NCBI RefSeq assembly: GCF_036231355.1 | Contig: NZ_CP109496.1 | Location: forward strand, 7,750,001 to 7,814,000 | From: Streptomyces sp. NBC_01431 | GTDB taxonomy: Bacteria; Actinomycetota; Actinomycetes; Streptomycetales; Streptomycetaceae | DNA: 64,000 nucleotides | Direction of reading: 5' to 3' | Part shown: piece after piece, positions 8,464 to 17,406 of the stretch | Layout of the letters: the number at the start of each line of letters is the position of its first letter | Numbering within the stretch: the stretch's first letter is position 1 | Translations under genes and position numbers: made by a program | The notes under the pieces: model-generated | The model's input: the letters and a program-made list of their open reading frames with translations, nothing else | Databases searched by the model: none | Told to the model about the DNA's origin: nothing

Positions 8464-8730
8464 CAGGGCGTCGGTGCGGGGCCTGACGGTTCCGATGAAG
8501 TGGGGCGGGGGAGCGGGCCCCCGCCTCCGCCCGTTCTTTGAATCCGGCTGTCATTGCCCGGGGGCGCCCGGAGGGACTGCGGCGGGCGCACACACTGGCC
8601 GGGGGTCTGCGGCCCGGCCGTTGCACCCGCCGGCGGTCCAGGAAGTCGACCGTCCGGGGGCGCCGCCCAGTTGCGCATGACGCATCAGCCCGTCGACGCA
8701 CTGGAAACCCCATTGTCTGCTGAGGCGAGG

Positions 8731-8771
8731 CCGTCGGTCCGGGGCCCGGAAGCCGGGGTCCGGACCGACGG
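8731..8771. terminator. Strong hairpin between convergent genes
   Basis: Perfect 12-bp arms CCGTCGGTCCGG and CCGGACCGACGG around a 17-base GC-rich loop. It lies in the 360-base gap between the end of the MarR gene and the end of the phospholipase gene, which face each other, so it may stop transcription from both sides. Nothing else was recognised in 8464-8823. Confidence 0.6.
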
Positions 8772-8823
8772 ACTGGGCGGGCCGATGTGCGCAGGGCTGT
8801 ACAGGCCCGGCTCGGGGCGTCCG

Positions 8824-9813
8824 CTACCTGAAGAGGCGGTCGCCGCTGGTGGCCATGCGATGGGTGGAGCTGTGGTGGTTCACCCAGTCGCGTACGAGGT
8901 TGATGGCGTTGGCGCACTGCCAGCTGTTGTCGTACTCGCGAACTCCGGTGAAGGCGCCGTAGCCCGCGATGATGCCGTCGACATGTGCGTCACCCAGCAG
9001 CTTGTCGACGTACCAGGGGTCGTTGTAGGTGGTCGTCCAGGAGAACGTGGCCGCGAGCTTTCCGGCGGCACGGTCCCCGGCGCCCTTCTTGAGTTCCGCG
9101 CACGTGTTCCAGGTGGCTTCGGTGCAGTTGCCGAACCCCTTGGTGATGTCGCTGTCGCCGTAGTCCATTGCCCGGTGACCGGCCGGGAATCCGGAGCCGG
9201 ACCGGTTGAAGGCGCCCTGAGCCTGGTCGCGGGTCCCGGTCGTCGTGATGCCCTCCAGCGGGCCGAGTTTGCCTTCGAGGCTCTTCCAGCCCCTGCCGCC
9301 GACGTCGGGGGTGCTGCCGCCGTGGTACTCGTAGAAGCCGTAGAGCACCTGGATCCCGGCAGCCGTCAGCCTCTGGGCCTTGTCGCGCAGACCGGCAACG
9401 CTACAGGTGCGGTTGGGTGCTTCTCCGCAGTAGTTGGGGTCCTTGATGTCCAGCCAGACCAGCGCCAGCCGGCGTCCGGTCTTGGCATTGGAGACGATGC
9501 GGTCGATCATGCTGTCGAAGCTGGGGCCGTACCGGTTCTCACCGGCCGAGGAACAGTCGTGATAGGCGCGCCATTCGTTCGGGTTGTACCAGGCACACAC
9601 GTCGATCTCGATGCCGTTGGCACCATGGTTGAGCGCGGCGTCCACACCGTCCAGGGTGTCGACCCGGTGCGCGATGGCGTAGATCGCGTGACGCTGATCG
9701 GCCGCTGCCGCCGGGGTCGTACCGAGTATGGTGGCGCCGATCATCCCGCACAGTGCCGCCATCAGGGCTAATAACACCCGCGGGCGGGCGCCATGTCGAA
9801 GCTGAGTGGTCAA
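8824..9813 (-). CDS. Secreted sphingomyelinase D/phospholipase D-like enzyme
   Basis: A 329-residue exported protein with a signal peptide of about 38 residues (cut near TPAAAA-DQ). The mature part is a TIM-barrel phosphodiesterase of the GDPD/SMaseD group: AHR with His49, GANGIEIDV with metal ligands Glu69 and Asp71, WRAYHDC with His85, and LVWLDIKDP with Asp122. The two histidines and three acidic residues correspond to the catalytic set of spider and Corynebacterium sphingomyelinase D/phospholipase D toxins. It is predicted to act outside the cell on phospholipid head groups, possibly by intramolecular transphosphatidylation; substrate specificity is inferred only. Confidence 0.8.
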   Translation of the reverse strand: MTTQLRHGARPRVLLALMAALCGMIGATILGTTPAAAADQRHAIYAIAHRVDTLDGVDAALNHGANGIEIDVCAWYNPNEWRAYHDCSSAGENRYGPSFDSMIDRIVSNAKTGRRLALVWLDIKDPNYCGEAPNRTCSVAGLRDKAQRLTAAGIQVLYGFYEYHGGSTPDVGGRGWKSLEGKLGPLEGITTTGTRDQAQGAFNRSGSGFPAGHRAMDYGDSDITKGFGNCTEATWNTCAELKKGAGDRAAGKLAATFSWTTTYNDPWYVDKLLGDAHVDGIIAGYGAFTGVREYDNSWQCANAINLVRDWVNHHSSTHRMATSGDRLFR

Positions 9814-10355
9814 GAACGTTCTCCTTGAGGTCGGTGCCCTGGAGCGGACACATGAAGTCCGCCCCGCCCCGCTTGCGAAGTGCGGCCGTCGGAAGATCGG
9901 CGTGACTCAACGGAAGGTCGAAGTGGCAGCGGGGGAGGGGGACTTGACGATCTCCAGCTTGCGGGTGGATCCGCTCCGGGCGCCACAGAGCAGGGCCAAT
10001 TTGGGACGGTGGAACGAGGAATATGCTCTTGGCTTGGGGAAATGTAAGCAGCCTGGAACGCTGAAATGGGACGTGCCGGACGTGACGGCAAGCGAGCCTT
10101 GGTCTCCGTAATGCACGAGTTCGTCATCGCGCTCCGGCACGGCCTGCGCGACAAGGCCGCCTGTCGCGAGCTCGGCGCGGCCGCCTCACCCGCCCCCGAT
10201 TCCGAGCGCGTCGGCGCCGCATGGCCAGGGGAGCCAACAGCCTCGGCCCTACTATCCGCTGCGAGCTCATCCCTACCGGTCGAACCGGAATCCCCACGAC
10301 ACGTATGTACTGGCCCTCCGGACGGGCCCCTCCCGGGACGGGGCTTCCGGGGGTG
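9814..10355 (+). other. Intergenic stretch, partly lower in GC
   Basis: About 540 bases between the divergently ending von Willebrand A gene and the phospholipase promoter. Around 10000-10070 the base composition drops clearly. A short coding-like patch at 10108-10240 (MHEFVIALRHGLRDKAACRELG...) has no recognised relatives and no complete gene around it. It may be a relic. Confidence 0.35.
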
Positions 10356-11396
10356 TCAGATCATCAGCAGGAGTCGGGTGTGAGCCACGAGCTTCCGGTT
10401 CACGCTGGTGCTCTGCACGAAGATGGTGAAGTCGTCGTTGTGGTCCGGCTTGACGCGGGCCTCGGTGTTCGGCAGGCCGAGCAGGGCGCGGGCCTCGGGG
10501 CCCGTGTACACCCGGTCCGTCTTCTTCTCGAGCACCGCTATCTGCTTCTGCGCCTGGATCTTCTCCGTCTTGCTCAGCTGGTAGAACGCACAACCGGTGC
10601 GGTAGGCATGCCCGCATTCGATGACCCAGTCGCGGATCGCCGCGTCACGAGCCACCGGTATCAGCTGGTACTCCGACGGGTCCACGGGGGTGAGACCGGC
10701 CGCCTTGATGGTGTCCTTGTTGACCGCCTCCGAGCCCGTGGAGAACACCGCCCGCGATCCGCGGATGCCCTGGGTGCGGCCCACCATGAAGTTCTCGGTG
10801 GCCTGCCGGATGACCTGCCCGGCCTCCTCCAGACCCCGGGTGCTCGTGGCGTCCCAGATGGCGATGTTGTCCTTCGGGAACCCGCACTGCATGGCCTCGC
10901 GCTTGCCCATCTGGTCCGGCACAAGGACGGCCAGCGTCCAGTTGTCGTCCTGCGTCGCGATCATGTCGGAGACGGCCGCCACCAGTTCACGCGGATTCTT
11001 GGCAGGTGCATCGGGGCAGCGATGGCTTGCGTTCTCCTGCCCGTCGGTCAGGACGAACGTCAGGAAGCTGTGGTCGCCGTACAGTTGAGCGGTCTGCGCC
11101 AGCTCTCCCTGCGATTTCAGCGCGGCCGCCAGCAGCGCCGTCATCCCACCGACCCGGTACAGCTGCTTCAGCGACGGCATCCGCAGCACGTCCTTGTCGT
11201 AGATGACGCACTCCACCTTGTCCGCGAAGACGTACACCGTCACGCGGGTCTCCTGGTCCAGCTCCCCCGATCGCCGGGCAAGGTACGCGATCTGCTGGTC
11301 GGCGACCTCGACGACCTTGCTACTCAGGTGCGACATCGACGAACTGGCATCCAACACGAGAGCAACGTGGTTGATGTAGTTCTGGCTTCCGGACAT
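10356..11396 (-). CDS. von Willebrand factor A domain protein
   Basis: A 346-residue protein whose first ~200 residues form a vWA domain. The MIDAS motif D16-A-S18-S-S20 follows a hydrophobic strand, and a later TDGQENAS segment near residue 117 matches the metal-site strand. There is no signal peptide or membrane helix, so it is cytoplasmic. The remaining ~150 residues contain no recognised domain. vWA proteins mediate metal-dependent protein interactions and often partner with AAA ATPases, but none is adjacent. The ATG follows a GGGGGA site. Confidence 0.85.
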   Translation of the reverse strand: MSGSQNYINHVALVLDASSSMSHLSSKVVEVADQQIAYLARRSGELDQETRVTVYVFADKVECVIYDKDVLRMPSLKQLYRVGGMTALLAAALKSQGELAQTAQLYGDHSFLTFVLTDGQENASHRCPDAPAKNPRELVAAVSDMIATQDDNWTLAVLVPDQMGKREAMQCGFPKDNIAIWDATSTRGLEEAGQVIRQATENFMVGRTQGIRGSRAVFSTGSEAVNKDTIKAAGLTPVDPSEYQLIPVARDAAIRDWVIECGHAYRTGCAFYQLSKTEKIQAQKQIAVLEKKTDRVYTGPEARALLGLPNTEARVKPDHNDDFTIFVQSTSVNRKLVAHTRLLLMI

Positions 11397-11534
11397 GGCA
11401 AATCCCCCTCTTGTTCTTTCCGAACTCGATGGATCCACCGTCTCACCCACCACTGACAATCGGACCTGGCTCCCAGACCGGTGAACGGGCCATCGGACCG
11501 GAGTGAGCCGGACCTCGACGGCCCAGTGTCCGAG

Positions 11535-11577
11535 ACGGCCTGTGCCCTCATGTCCTCGGTATGTGAGGACAGGCCGT
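11535..11577. repeat. Bulged inverted repeat
   Basis: Inner arms TGTCCTC/GAGGACA are nested in outer arms ACGGCCT/AGGCCGT, with a short extra segment on the left side. It lies upstream of the vWA gene and downstream of the broken sigma-factor region, so it may be a terminator for the latter or a regulatory hairpin. The rest of 11397-11723 holds nothing recognised. Confidence 0.4.
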
Positions 11578-11723
11578 TGCCGCGATGGGCTCGTTTGGCA
11601 CATGACAACCGGCACGCGCGGGGGAGAGTCGCCTCTCGCGTGGCGGACACGCGACCGTTCGTCCGCGCCCAGTCGGAGGGCCTGGAGTGAAGAGTGCCCG
11701 CAGGCGTACGGACCGGGGCAGGC

Positions 11724-12307
11724 TCAGTGCCCGCCCTTGACCGGCTGGCGGTCGATGCACGCCGAATTCGAGGGCGGCTCCTCCGACTGCTGCCCGCCCT
11801 TGATATGCACCTGCGCGCCGAGCCTGACAGCGTCATACACCGGCTTGCCCGACGCGGGCGCGACTCCGACAGCACCGAAGATGTGATCCTCGCCGACGTC
11901 GGGAAGGTCGGCGGCGGTCAGTTCGAACAGCAGGAGCCGCTGCTGGTGGTTGTGGTCGGTGAAGGTGACGGCCCAGTTCCTGGAGCCCGCCCGCCCGACT
12001 CCGACAACGCCACGTGATCGGGGCTTGGTTCGGGCACGAGCCGCGTCGCCGTCTCGCCCCGAACCAGGTCCCACCAGTGCCGTGCCCGCCGCCACCGGCT
12101 CATCGCCAGGCGATGAGCCACCGTGCGCAGCCACGCCTCGGGAGCCTGGTCGCCGGACAGGACCGAGGCACGCCGGTCCCAGGCTCGCACGAACGCCTCC
12201 TGCACCACGTCCTGAGCCTCGGCGTGGTCGCCCGTCAGGGCGTACAACTGGCCGATCAGACGCGGATAGGCAGCCGTGTAGAAGACCTCGAACTCGTCCT
12301 CGGTCAC
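11724..12307 (-). pseudogene. Truncated ECF sigma factor joined to an unrelated 3' remnant
   Basis: The first ~100 codons (12307 down to about 12008) encode a normal start of an ECF sigma factor, with region 2 motifs YALTGDHAEAQDVVQEAFVRAW and a WLRTVAHRLAMSRWRRA helix. Then, just where the linker to region 4 should follow, the frame runs into low-complexity sequence and stops at 11918. In the next frame a different coherent sequence continues (SRNWAVTFTDHNHQQRLLLFEL... to a stop at 11724) with no sigma region 4. An internal deletion has probably fused the N-terminal half of the sigma gene to the 3' end of a neighbouring gene of unknown function. A region 2-only sigma would not recognise -35 elements. 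Confidence 0.7.
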
Positions 12308-12365
12308 CTTGTCGTGCTCTCCTCTTACGGCTTTGGGCGCGGGGTGTGCGGTGGTGCGGTGAGGC

Positions 12366-13364
12366 TCATGCGGTCGCGGTCTCCCCGGCGGCGCTCTGCG
12401 CCAGCCACTGCTCCCAGGTCAGGTTCCAGTCGCCGTAACCGTTGCCGGTCGCGACGATGTCCTTCTTGCCTCCGGAGACGGTGACAACGTCGCCGACCCG
12501 AGCCTGGTCGTAGAACGTGCGGGCGGTCCCGTCGGTGGCCAGCCCGACACAGCCGTGGGTGACGTTGTGGCGTCCTGCCTCTGTGTCCGCCCGCTCATTC
12601 TGGTGCACGTACGTTCCTGATGCGGTCAGGTGGACGGCCCAGAAGTAGTCGCCGTTGTACGCGTCGCCGAGGCCCACGGTGCGGGAGTCCATGTGCACCT
12701 TGGGCGCCTTGTCCATGACGACCATCGTGCCGTTCCAGGTGTCCAGGCCCGGCCGTCCCGTGGTGACCGGGATGCGCGTCGTCCTGCCGTCGGCGCGAAC
12801 CGTCATCATGTGAGCGTCCACGTCGATCGAGGCGATCAGAGACCGGCCGATGGTGAACTGGCGCGTGGTCTGGGAGCCGACATGGAGCGTGACCTTGGTG
12901 CCGGGCTGCCAGTAGGCGGTCCTGGGGCGGAAGTCGACGCGTTGGCCGTCCCGCAGGTTCTGGCCCTTCACCCAGCTCCAGGCGCCCGTCGTGCCCGTCG
13001 ATGTCTGCACCCGCAGCAGTCTCTCCACGGCCTTGCGGTCGGCGGTGGGGACCGGCTCGGGAAAGGTGACCGATATCGGCATACCCACACCGACCGTCTG
13101 CCCGTCGGCTATGTGCACCTGGGCCTTGGCGAGCGCGGCGGGCTCGGGCGTCGACGAGGCCGCCGACGCGTCCGGCGCTGCGCCCGGTGCGCCGCTGTCC
13201 TTGGCATTCGCCGGCGCCACGGAAGCCCGGGAGCCGGGCTCTCCCGCAGTCGCGTGACCGCCGGAGCTCGCCGAGCAGCCCACGACGGGGAGCATGACGA
13301 GGCAAACCGTGACGGCGGCGCCGATCCGACCGCGGGCCCGGCCGACAGAGCGATTCTGGTGCAT
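12366..13364 (-). CDS. Lipoprotein L,D-transpeptidase
   Basis: A 332-residue cell-wall enzyme predicted to make 3-3 peptidoglycan cross-links. The lipobox ends at Cys30 (PVVGC). After a Ser/Ala-rich linker comes an Ig-like domain (about residues 80-170), then the YkuD catalytic domain with HNVTHGC (His270, Cys272) and an upstream HQN segment. ATG 13364 is chosen because GGGGGA lies 6 bases upstream; the ATG at 13376 would place that site inside the gene. The C-terminal NGYGDWNLTWEQWL extension is typical of actinomycete Ldt proteins. It lies just downstream of the broken sigma gene on the same strand. Confidence 0.9.
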   Translation of the reverse strand: MHQNRSVGRARGRIGAAVTVCLVMLPVVGCSASSGGHATAGEPGSRASVAPANAKDSGAPGAAPDASAASSTPEPAALAKAQVHIADGQTVGVGMPISVTFPEPVPTADRKAVERLLRVQTSTGTTGAWSWVKGQNLRDGQRVDFRPRTAYWQPGTKVTLHVGSQTTRQFTIGRSLIASIDVDAHMMTVRADGRTTRIPVTTGRPGLDTWNGTMVVMDKAPKVHMDSRTVGLGDAYNGDYFWAVHLTASGTYVHQNERADTEAGRHNVTHGCVGLATDGTARTFYDQARVGDVVTVSGGKKDIVATGNGYGDWNLTWEQWLAQSAAGETATA

Positions 13365-13587
13365 GAAGTCCCCCATCTGAAGTGCGATGTCGCCTCCTAT
13401 ACGCGTGGGACGGCAGCACGGCTGCACCCGATCCGAACCTTCCTGCGAGCCTCCCGCTTCTCTCCGCCGCACCGGCCGCCGTGAAGCTCGGCGACGGCTT
13501 CCGCCAGGGCATCCATTCGGGCCCGCGGACACTGCGACGGGCGATGACTCAGTGCCGGCGGTCCTCGCGGTGCCAGAGCCGACCCGC

Positions 13588-13725
13588 TTATGCGATCTTC
13601 CGCCGTAATCGCACGAGCACGTCGGTCTCCAGCCCGCCCGCGATGGCGCGCAGCGCTGCCACGACGGTCGGGGACTGTCCGGGGTTCTCCAGTGGCGCCG
13701 TTGCGCTGAGCATGTTCTGGATCAC
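13588..13725 (-). CDS. Possible small ORF or 3' gene relic
   Basis: A 45-codon frame starting at GTG 13725, 12 bases after the kinase stop, reading VIQNMLSATAPLENPGQSPT... and ending LVRLRRKIA. The composition is protein-like rather than the arginine-rich pattern of noise frames, but no ribosome-binding site is seen. It could be a small gene cotranscribed with the kinase or the tail of a lost gene. Confidence 0.3.
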   Translation of the reverse strand: MIQNMLSATAPLENPGQSPTVVAALRAIAGGLETDVLVRLRRKIA

Positions 13726-13737
13726 GATCCGGCTGAG

Positions 13738-15297
13738 CTAGGGGCACTGGGACTTGAAAGTTTCCGCGTCACTCTTCCACTGCGTGAACCCGGCACTGAA
13801 CGCGTCCGAGTAGACCTGGGACTGAGCGGGATCCTTCTGGTCGATCGCATCCTGGAATTTGGCCGAGCTGTCGCTCATGGACCGGCTGTCATTGGCAAGC
13901 GCGCGGATCGCGGTGCGCGCCTTGGGGTCGTGCGCGGCGTCTGCCGCCGCGTCGAGGTTCGACGCCAGGGAGCTCAATGAGGCGGTGGATGCCTTGTCGA
14001 AGGTTACGTTGTTGCTTCGTATCGCCGCGTGTGCCCGCTCACAGCCCGGGTCGGTCGTCCTCGTCTCGGTGGGGAGCACACCCGTGTTCGCATCCGTACC
14101 GGTCGGGGACTTCGCCGGGTATGTCAAGGCTGGCGTCGCGTGCGCCGCCGGCTTGCCGTCTGACTTGACCCAGTCGAGCACCTTCTGCGGGCCGATGACG
14201 AGCACCACGATGACCCCGATGCCGACCAGCCAGCCAACCGCCGAGGCTCCCGAAGTTCCTTGCTTCGCTGGGGGTTTGGCGCCTCCTGCAGCCGGCCTGG
14301 CCGTGGGCTGGGTGGTGGTCTTGGCCTTCTTGGCCCCGCTGGTCGCCCCTGCCGGCTTCGCCTTGGTGGCGGACTCCGCTTTCGTCTTGGCGGTCTTCCC
14401 GTACTTGGCCGTGCCGTATCCGGCCAGCGACGTTACCACCGGCTCGGGCAGCCAGGACCCGGCGAGGCTCATCGTCTCGCCCTGGGTCTGGCGGCGCGCG
14501 TAATCCACTATCTCTCCGACGGGAGGTCGCTTCCCGGGCTTCTTGGCGAGGCATTGCTCGACGATGACGCGGAGCTCGGTGGGGCAAGTACTCAGCTCGG
14601 GTTCCTCGTTGATGATTCGGTAGAAGAGGGCGTCCGGATTGCCCTCGCCGAAGGCGGTACGTCCCGTCGTGGCGAACACCGCGAGATTGCCCAGGGCGAA
14701 CACATCGGTGGCCGGGCTCGCGGAGCGGCCGCGGATCTGTTCGGGCGCCATGAACGCGGGCGTACCGATGCGCACATGGGTACTGGTGAGGGCCGTGGCA
14801 TCCGCGGCGTGGGCGATGCCGAAGTCGATGACGCGAGGGCCGTCCTCGGCGAGCAGGATGTTGGCCGGTTTGAGATCGCGGTGGATCAGCTCGCATGCAT
14901 GGATGGCCGCGAGCCCCTCGGCCACGCCCGCGAGGAGGCGGAACGCCGTGAGCATCGGGAGTGGGCCGTGCTCCATGACGGCCTGGTGTAACGAGGGCCC
15001 CGGCACATAGGCGGTGGCCAGCCAGGGCAGACTGGCCTCGCTGTCCGCGTCCACGACGGGCGCGGTGTAGAGGCCCTGTACGCGCTGCGCGGCGTCGATC
15101 TCCTTGCGGAACCGGCGGCGGAACTCGTCGTCCTCGGCATAGTCGGGCCGTACGACCTTGACTGCGAGGGCCCGGCCGCCGGGGGTGAAGGCGAGATAGA
15201 CGCGCCCCATGCCACCGGCTCCGAGGCGGGCGCGTAAGCCGTATCCGCCGACGGTCTTCGGGTCGTCGTCAGTCAGTGGTTTGAATCGGCTGGTCAT
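13738..15297 (-). CDS. Membrane-anchored Ser/Thr protein kinase
   Basis: A 519-residue PknB-type Hanks kinase. The cytoplasmic kinase domain spans about residues 15-280: glycine loop GAGGMG (26-31), ATP lysine 47, catalytic loop HRDLKPAN with Asp141, DFG 158-160, and a TPAFMAPEQ activation-loop end. A Lys/Ala/Pro-rich juxtamembrane linker (about 300-395) leads to one transmembrane helix (WLVGIGVIVVLVIG, near residue 400). The ~110-residue extracellular part has no PASTA repeats; it is a small helical domain with two cysteines (one in TTDPGCERAH, the other in the terminal SQCP). It may sense an external signal, and its targets are unknown. The ATG follows GGGGGCG. Confidence 0.9.
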   Translation of the reverse strand: MTSRFKPLTDDDPKTVGGYGLRARLGAGGMGRVYLAFTPGGRALAVKVVRPDYAEDDEFRRRFRKEIDAAQRVQGLYTAPVVDADSEASLPWLATAYVPGPSLHQAVMEHGPLPMLTAFRLLAGVAEGLAAIHACELIHRDLKPANILLAEDGPRVIDFGIAHAADATALTSTHVRIGTPAFMAPEQIRGRSASPATDVFALGNLAVFATTGRTAFGEGNPDALFYRIINEEPELSTCPTELRVIVEQCLAKKPGKRPPVGEIVDYARRQTQGETMSLAGSWLPEPVVTSLAGYGTAKYGKTAKTKAESATKAKPAGATSGAKKAKTTTQPTARPAAGGAKPPAKQGTSGASAVGWLVGIGVIVVLVIGPQKVLDWVKSDGKPAAHATPALTYPAKSPTGTDANTGVLPTETRTTDPGCERAHAAIRSNNVTFDKASTASLSSLASNLDAAADAAHDPKARTAIRALANDSRSMSDSSAKFQDAIDQKDPAQSQVYSDAFSAGFTQWKSDAETFKSQCP

Positions 15298-15485
15298 CCA
15301 CGCCCCCGTGCTGCCTGGCACCTGATTTGGATAACCGAAATATCCCACGGCGATCGGTCGATTCCCATGGGGCAAAGGGAACTTCACATGCCGGTGCCCA
15401 GGTGGATCGCTGCGGCAGCACTTGCCGGGCATCTCACCGCTGCCGACGCCTGCGTCGCTCTGCCCTGCTCATCGTCAGGTCGGTG

Positions 15486-15761
15486 AACCCACAGCCGGTT
15501 CGGCGCGGGCGCGGTGAAGTTACGGTTGACCAGGTCCGGGGCGAGGGTGGCCTTCGGGTCGCGACGTGTGAAGCCGCCCCGTCGGGGGCTGATCCCGGCG
15601 AGGGCGGCCTCGCGCATCAATCGCTCGACCCGCTTGCGGCCGACCCGAGCGCCCTCCCGTTTGAGGACGGCGTGCACGCGCGGCGAGCCGTAGATCCCGC
15701 CGGACTCGGCGTGGATCGCCCGGATCTGTCCGGTCAGCTCCGCGTCGCGGCGCTGGTGTTC
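15486..15761 (-). mobile_element. IS3-family transposase (orfB) remnant
   Basis: About 92 codons of an IS3 orfB N-terminal half: the helix-turn-helix_21 block GGIYGSPRVHAVLKREG, RKRVERLMREAALAGISPRR, and the lead-in to the integrase core, PAPNRLWV. A frame change occurs exactly where the first catalytic Asp block should begin (DLTMS is readable in another frame), and the rest of the DDE domain is gone. No terminal repeats were found. Not functional. Confidence 0.75.
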
Positions 15762-15973
15762 GCGAAGAGGGTGGGGGCTTGGTGTGTGGGTGCCGCGGGG
15801 ATGGGCGCCGTGGGTGTGGTGGTTGCGCGGGCCGCCGGGGCGTCCGCGCGATGGAGCCCGGCGGTCGGCGCAGCACAGAGCCCCGGGAGTGGGGGCTGTA
15901 GCCGTCCCGGGGCTCGTGTGCACTTCACTTGACGGCGGTTCAACGACCCGTCGTTCACGCGGTCACCGTGTCG

Positions 15974-16185
15974 TCAAACCCAGTCCACTCCCAACGCGGC
16001 GAGCTGGGCGAGCTGTTCGCCGCTCAGTTTGTCGCGGCGGCTCATTCTGGTTCGAGACCCATACTCCGAGGCGTACGTCGTGCTCCTGGCCCTCGACCAG
16101 GATCCGCTCGGCGTGCTGACGCGGAATGACGGTCCGCTGCTCACGCTCGACGTACTGGGCGGGCGCGGCCAGGCCCCGCCGGAAC
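15974..16185 (-). pseudogene. Helicase-associated-domain remnant
   Basis: Two frames together give the C-terminus of a helicase-associated (HA) repeat. One reads YVEREQRTVIPRQHAERI... followed by HDVRLGVWVSNQ, and after a frameshift another reads RRDKLSGEQLAQLAALGVDW and a stop at 15974. Such repeats occur in large actinomycete DEAD-box helicases, often near chromosome or plasmid ends. Only the last ~70 residues survive. Confidence 0.6.
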
Positions 16186-16294
16186 GCCTCAGCACCCCGC
16201 GGCGCCCCCGCCGCCCGGGTCTTCGTTCCGCTCGACGCCGGCACCCGGGCCGAGGTGGTGGCCGCCTCGACGCCAAGCTCGGCGAGCCGCTTCT

Positions 16295-16543
16295 TCTGCC
16301 GCCAGTTCCAGCGAAGAACTGCGCGAGCACGAAGTCCGCACGGTGCTGGTGGACTTGCTCGCCGAAGCCGGCACCATCACGGTGACCGAAGCCGCCTCCC
16401 GGCTGGGCTACAGCTCCGGCCTCTGCTCATTTCACCTACGGCAGCTCGCCGGTGCCCCGGATCACAACGTCAACGTCGTGGAGCGTCACGCCGTCGAGGT
16501 GACCACGGTCTCCGAGCGCCTCGGCAGCTTCACGTCGGGCTAG
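16295..16543 (+). pseudogene. Winged-helix (ArsR-like) regulator remnant
   Basis: An open frame without a start reads EELREHEVRTVLVDLLAEAG, then TITVTEAASRLGYSSGLCSFHLRQLA. This is the DNA-binding helix-turn-helix of an ArsR-like regulator. After the recognition helix it continues as unrelated sequence to a stop at 16543. Both ends are missing, so it is probably a deletion relic. Confidence 0.55.
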
Positions 16544-16712
16544 GGGCGCCTTGGATGACACAGACCCTTTCCTCAAGCAGGCGCAACTGAGGGTGCGGCG
16601 CTGACCGCGGCAGAGGAAACATGGGAACGACAACCGGCGACAAGTCCGGGGGTCATGGGGCGTCCTTCCTGATGGGGGCAGTGCGGGTGCGGTAGTGGGC
16701 GGTGGGCCACAA

Positions 16713-16735
16713 GGTGAAGATAGTCTCAACTTCAC
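16713..16735. promoter_or_regulatory. Candidate TetR autoregulatory site
   Basis: GTGAAG and CTTCAC form a 6-bp inverted repeat about 58 bases upstream of the TetR-family gene. Inside it, CTCAACTT (16724-16731) repeats the core of the large palindrome in front of the azoreductase gene. A shared half-site upstream of both genes supports one regulator acting on both; this is inference. Confidence 0.45.
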
Positions 16736-16792
16736 TGTCCCCAACGTGCCCACAGCATGATGGATTCCTCAACTCAGGGAGAGGTGAGCACT

Positions 16793-17389
16793 GTGCCCGA
16801 GGCACCCCAGCGGCCGCCGCTGCGCGCCGACGCCCGCCGTAACGTCGAGAAGCTGCGCCAGGCCGCGGCGGACGCCTTCTCCGCGCACGGGCTCGACACG
16901 CCGCTGGAGACGATCGCGAAGCTGGCGGGGGTGAGCGTCGGAACGATCTATAACCGCTTCGGCAGCCGCGACGCGCTGCTGGACCAGGTCGTCAACGAAC
17001 TCGCCGACCGGCAGGTGAGCGCGGCGATGGCCATCGCGGACAGCACGGTGGGCAGCGCGTGGGAGAGGCTGCTGGCCTACGTCGAGGCTATCTGCCAGGC
17101 GCAGGCCGACGACCCGGCGTTCAACGACGCGATCTCCCGCCGCTACCCCAACGCCCCCGCCCTCAAGGCGGTCTGCGACCGGTCCCTGGCCTTCGCCACC
17201 GAGCTGGCCTCCGGCGCCCGCGCCGAGGGAGCCATGCGTGAGGATGCCCGGATGGACGACATCGCCCGCTTCTTCCAGGTCAACGGTGATCTCGTGCGCG
17301 TCGGGGACGACGCCGGCCGCCGCCGCGTTCTCGCCCTGCTCTTCGAGGGCCTGCGCGCCCGCACCGGCAGTCGCCCGTTGCCCGGCTGA
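16793..17389 (+). CDS. TetR-family transcriptional regulator
   Basis: A 198-residue repressor-type protein. The N-terminal HTH is canonical: ...AADAFSAHGLDTPLETIAKLAGVSVGTIYNRFGSRDALL, about residues 21-63. The C-terminal ligand domain has weak similarity to anything. GTG 16793 is preferred because GGGAGAGG lies 8 bases upstream; ATG 16757 and GTG 16784 are in frame alternatives. It faces the azoreductase gene tail to tail, and shared CTCAACTT motifs in both upstream regions suggest it controls that gene, perhaps in response to quinones or similar electrophiles. Confidence 0.9.
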   Translation: MPEAPQRPPLRADARRNVEKLRQAAADAFSAHGLDTPLETIAKLAGVSVGTIYNRFGSRDALLDQVVNELADRQVSAAMAIADSTVGSAWERLLAYVEAICQAQADDPAFNDAISRRYPNAPALKAVCDRSLAFATELASGARAEGAMREDARMDDIARFFQVNGDLVRVGDDAGRRRVLALLFEGLRARTGSRPLPG

Positions 17390-17406
17390 GCACGCATGGC
17401 CGGGAA

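Noticed and set aside
16436..16753. 105-codon minus-strand frame before the TetR gene
   Set aside because: Cysteine- and arginine-rich translation with no motif, antisense to the regulator relic and the TetR promoter.
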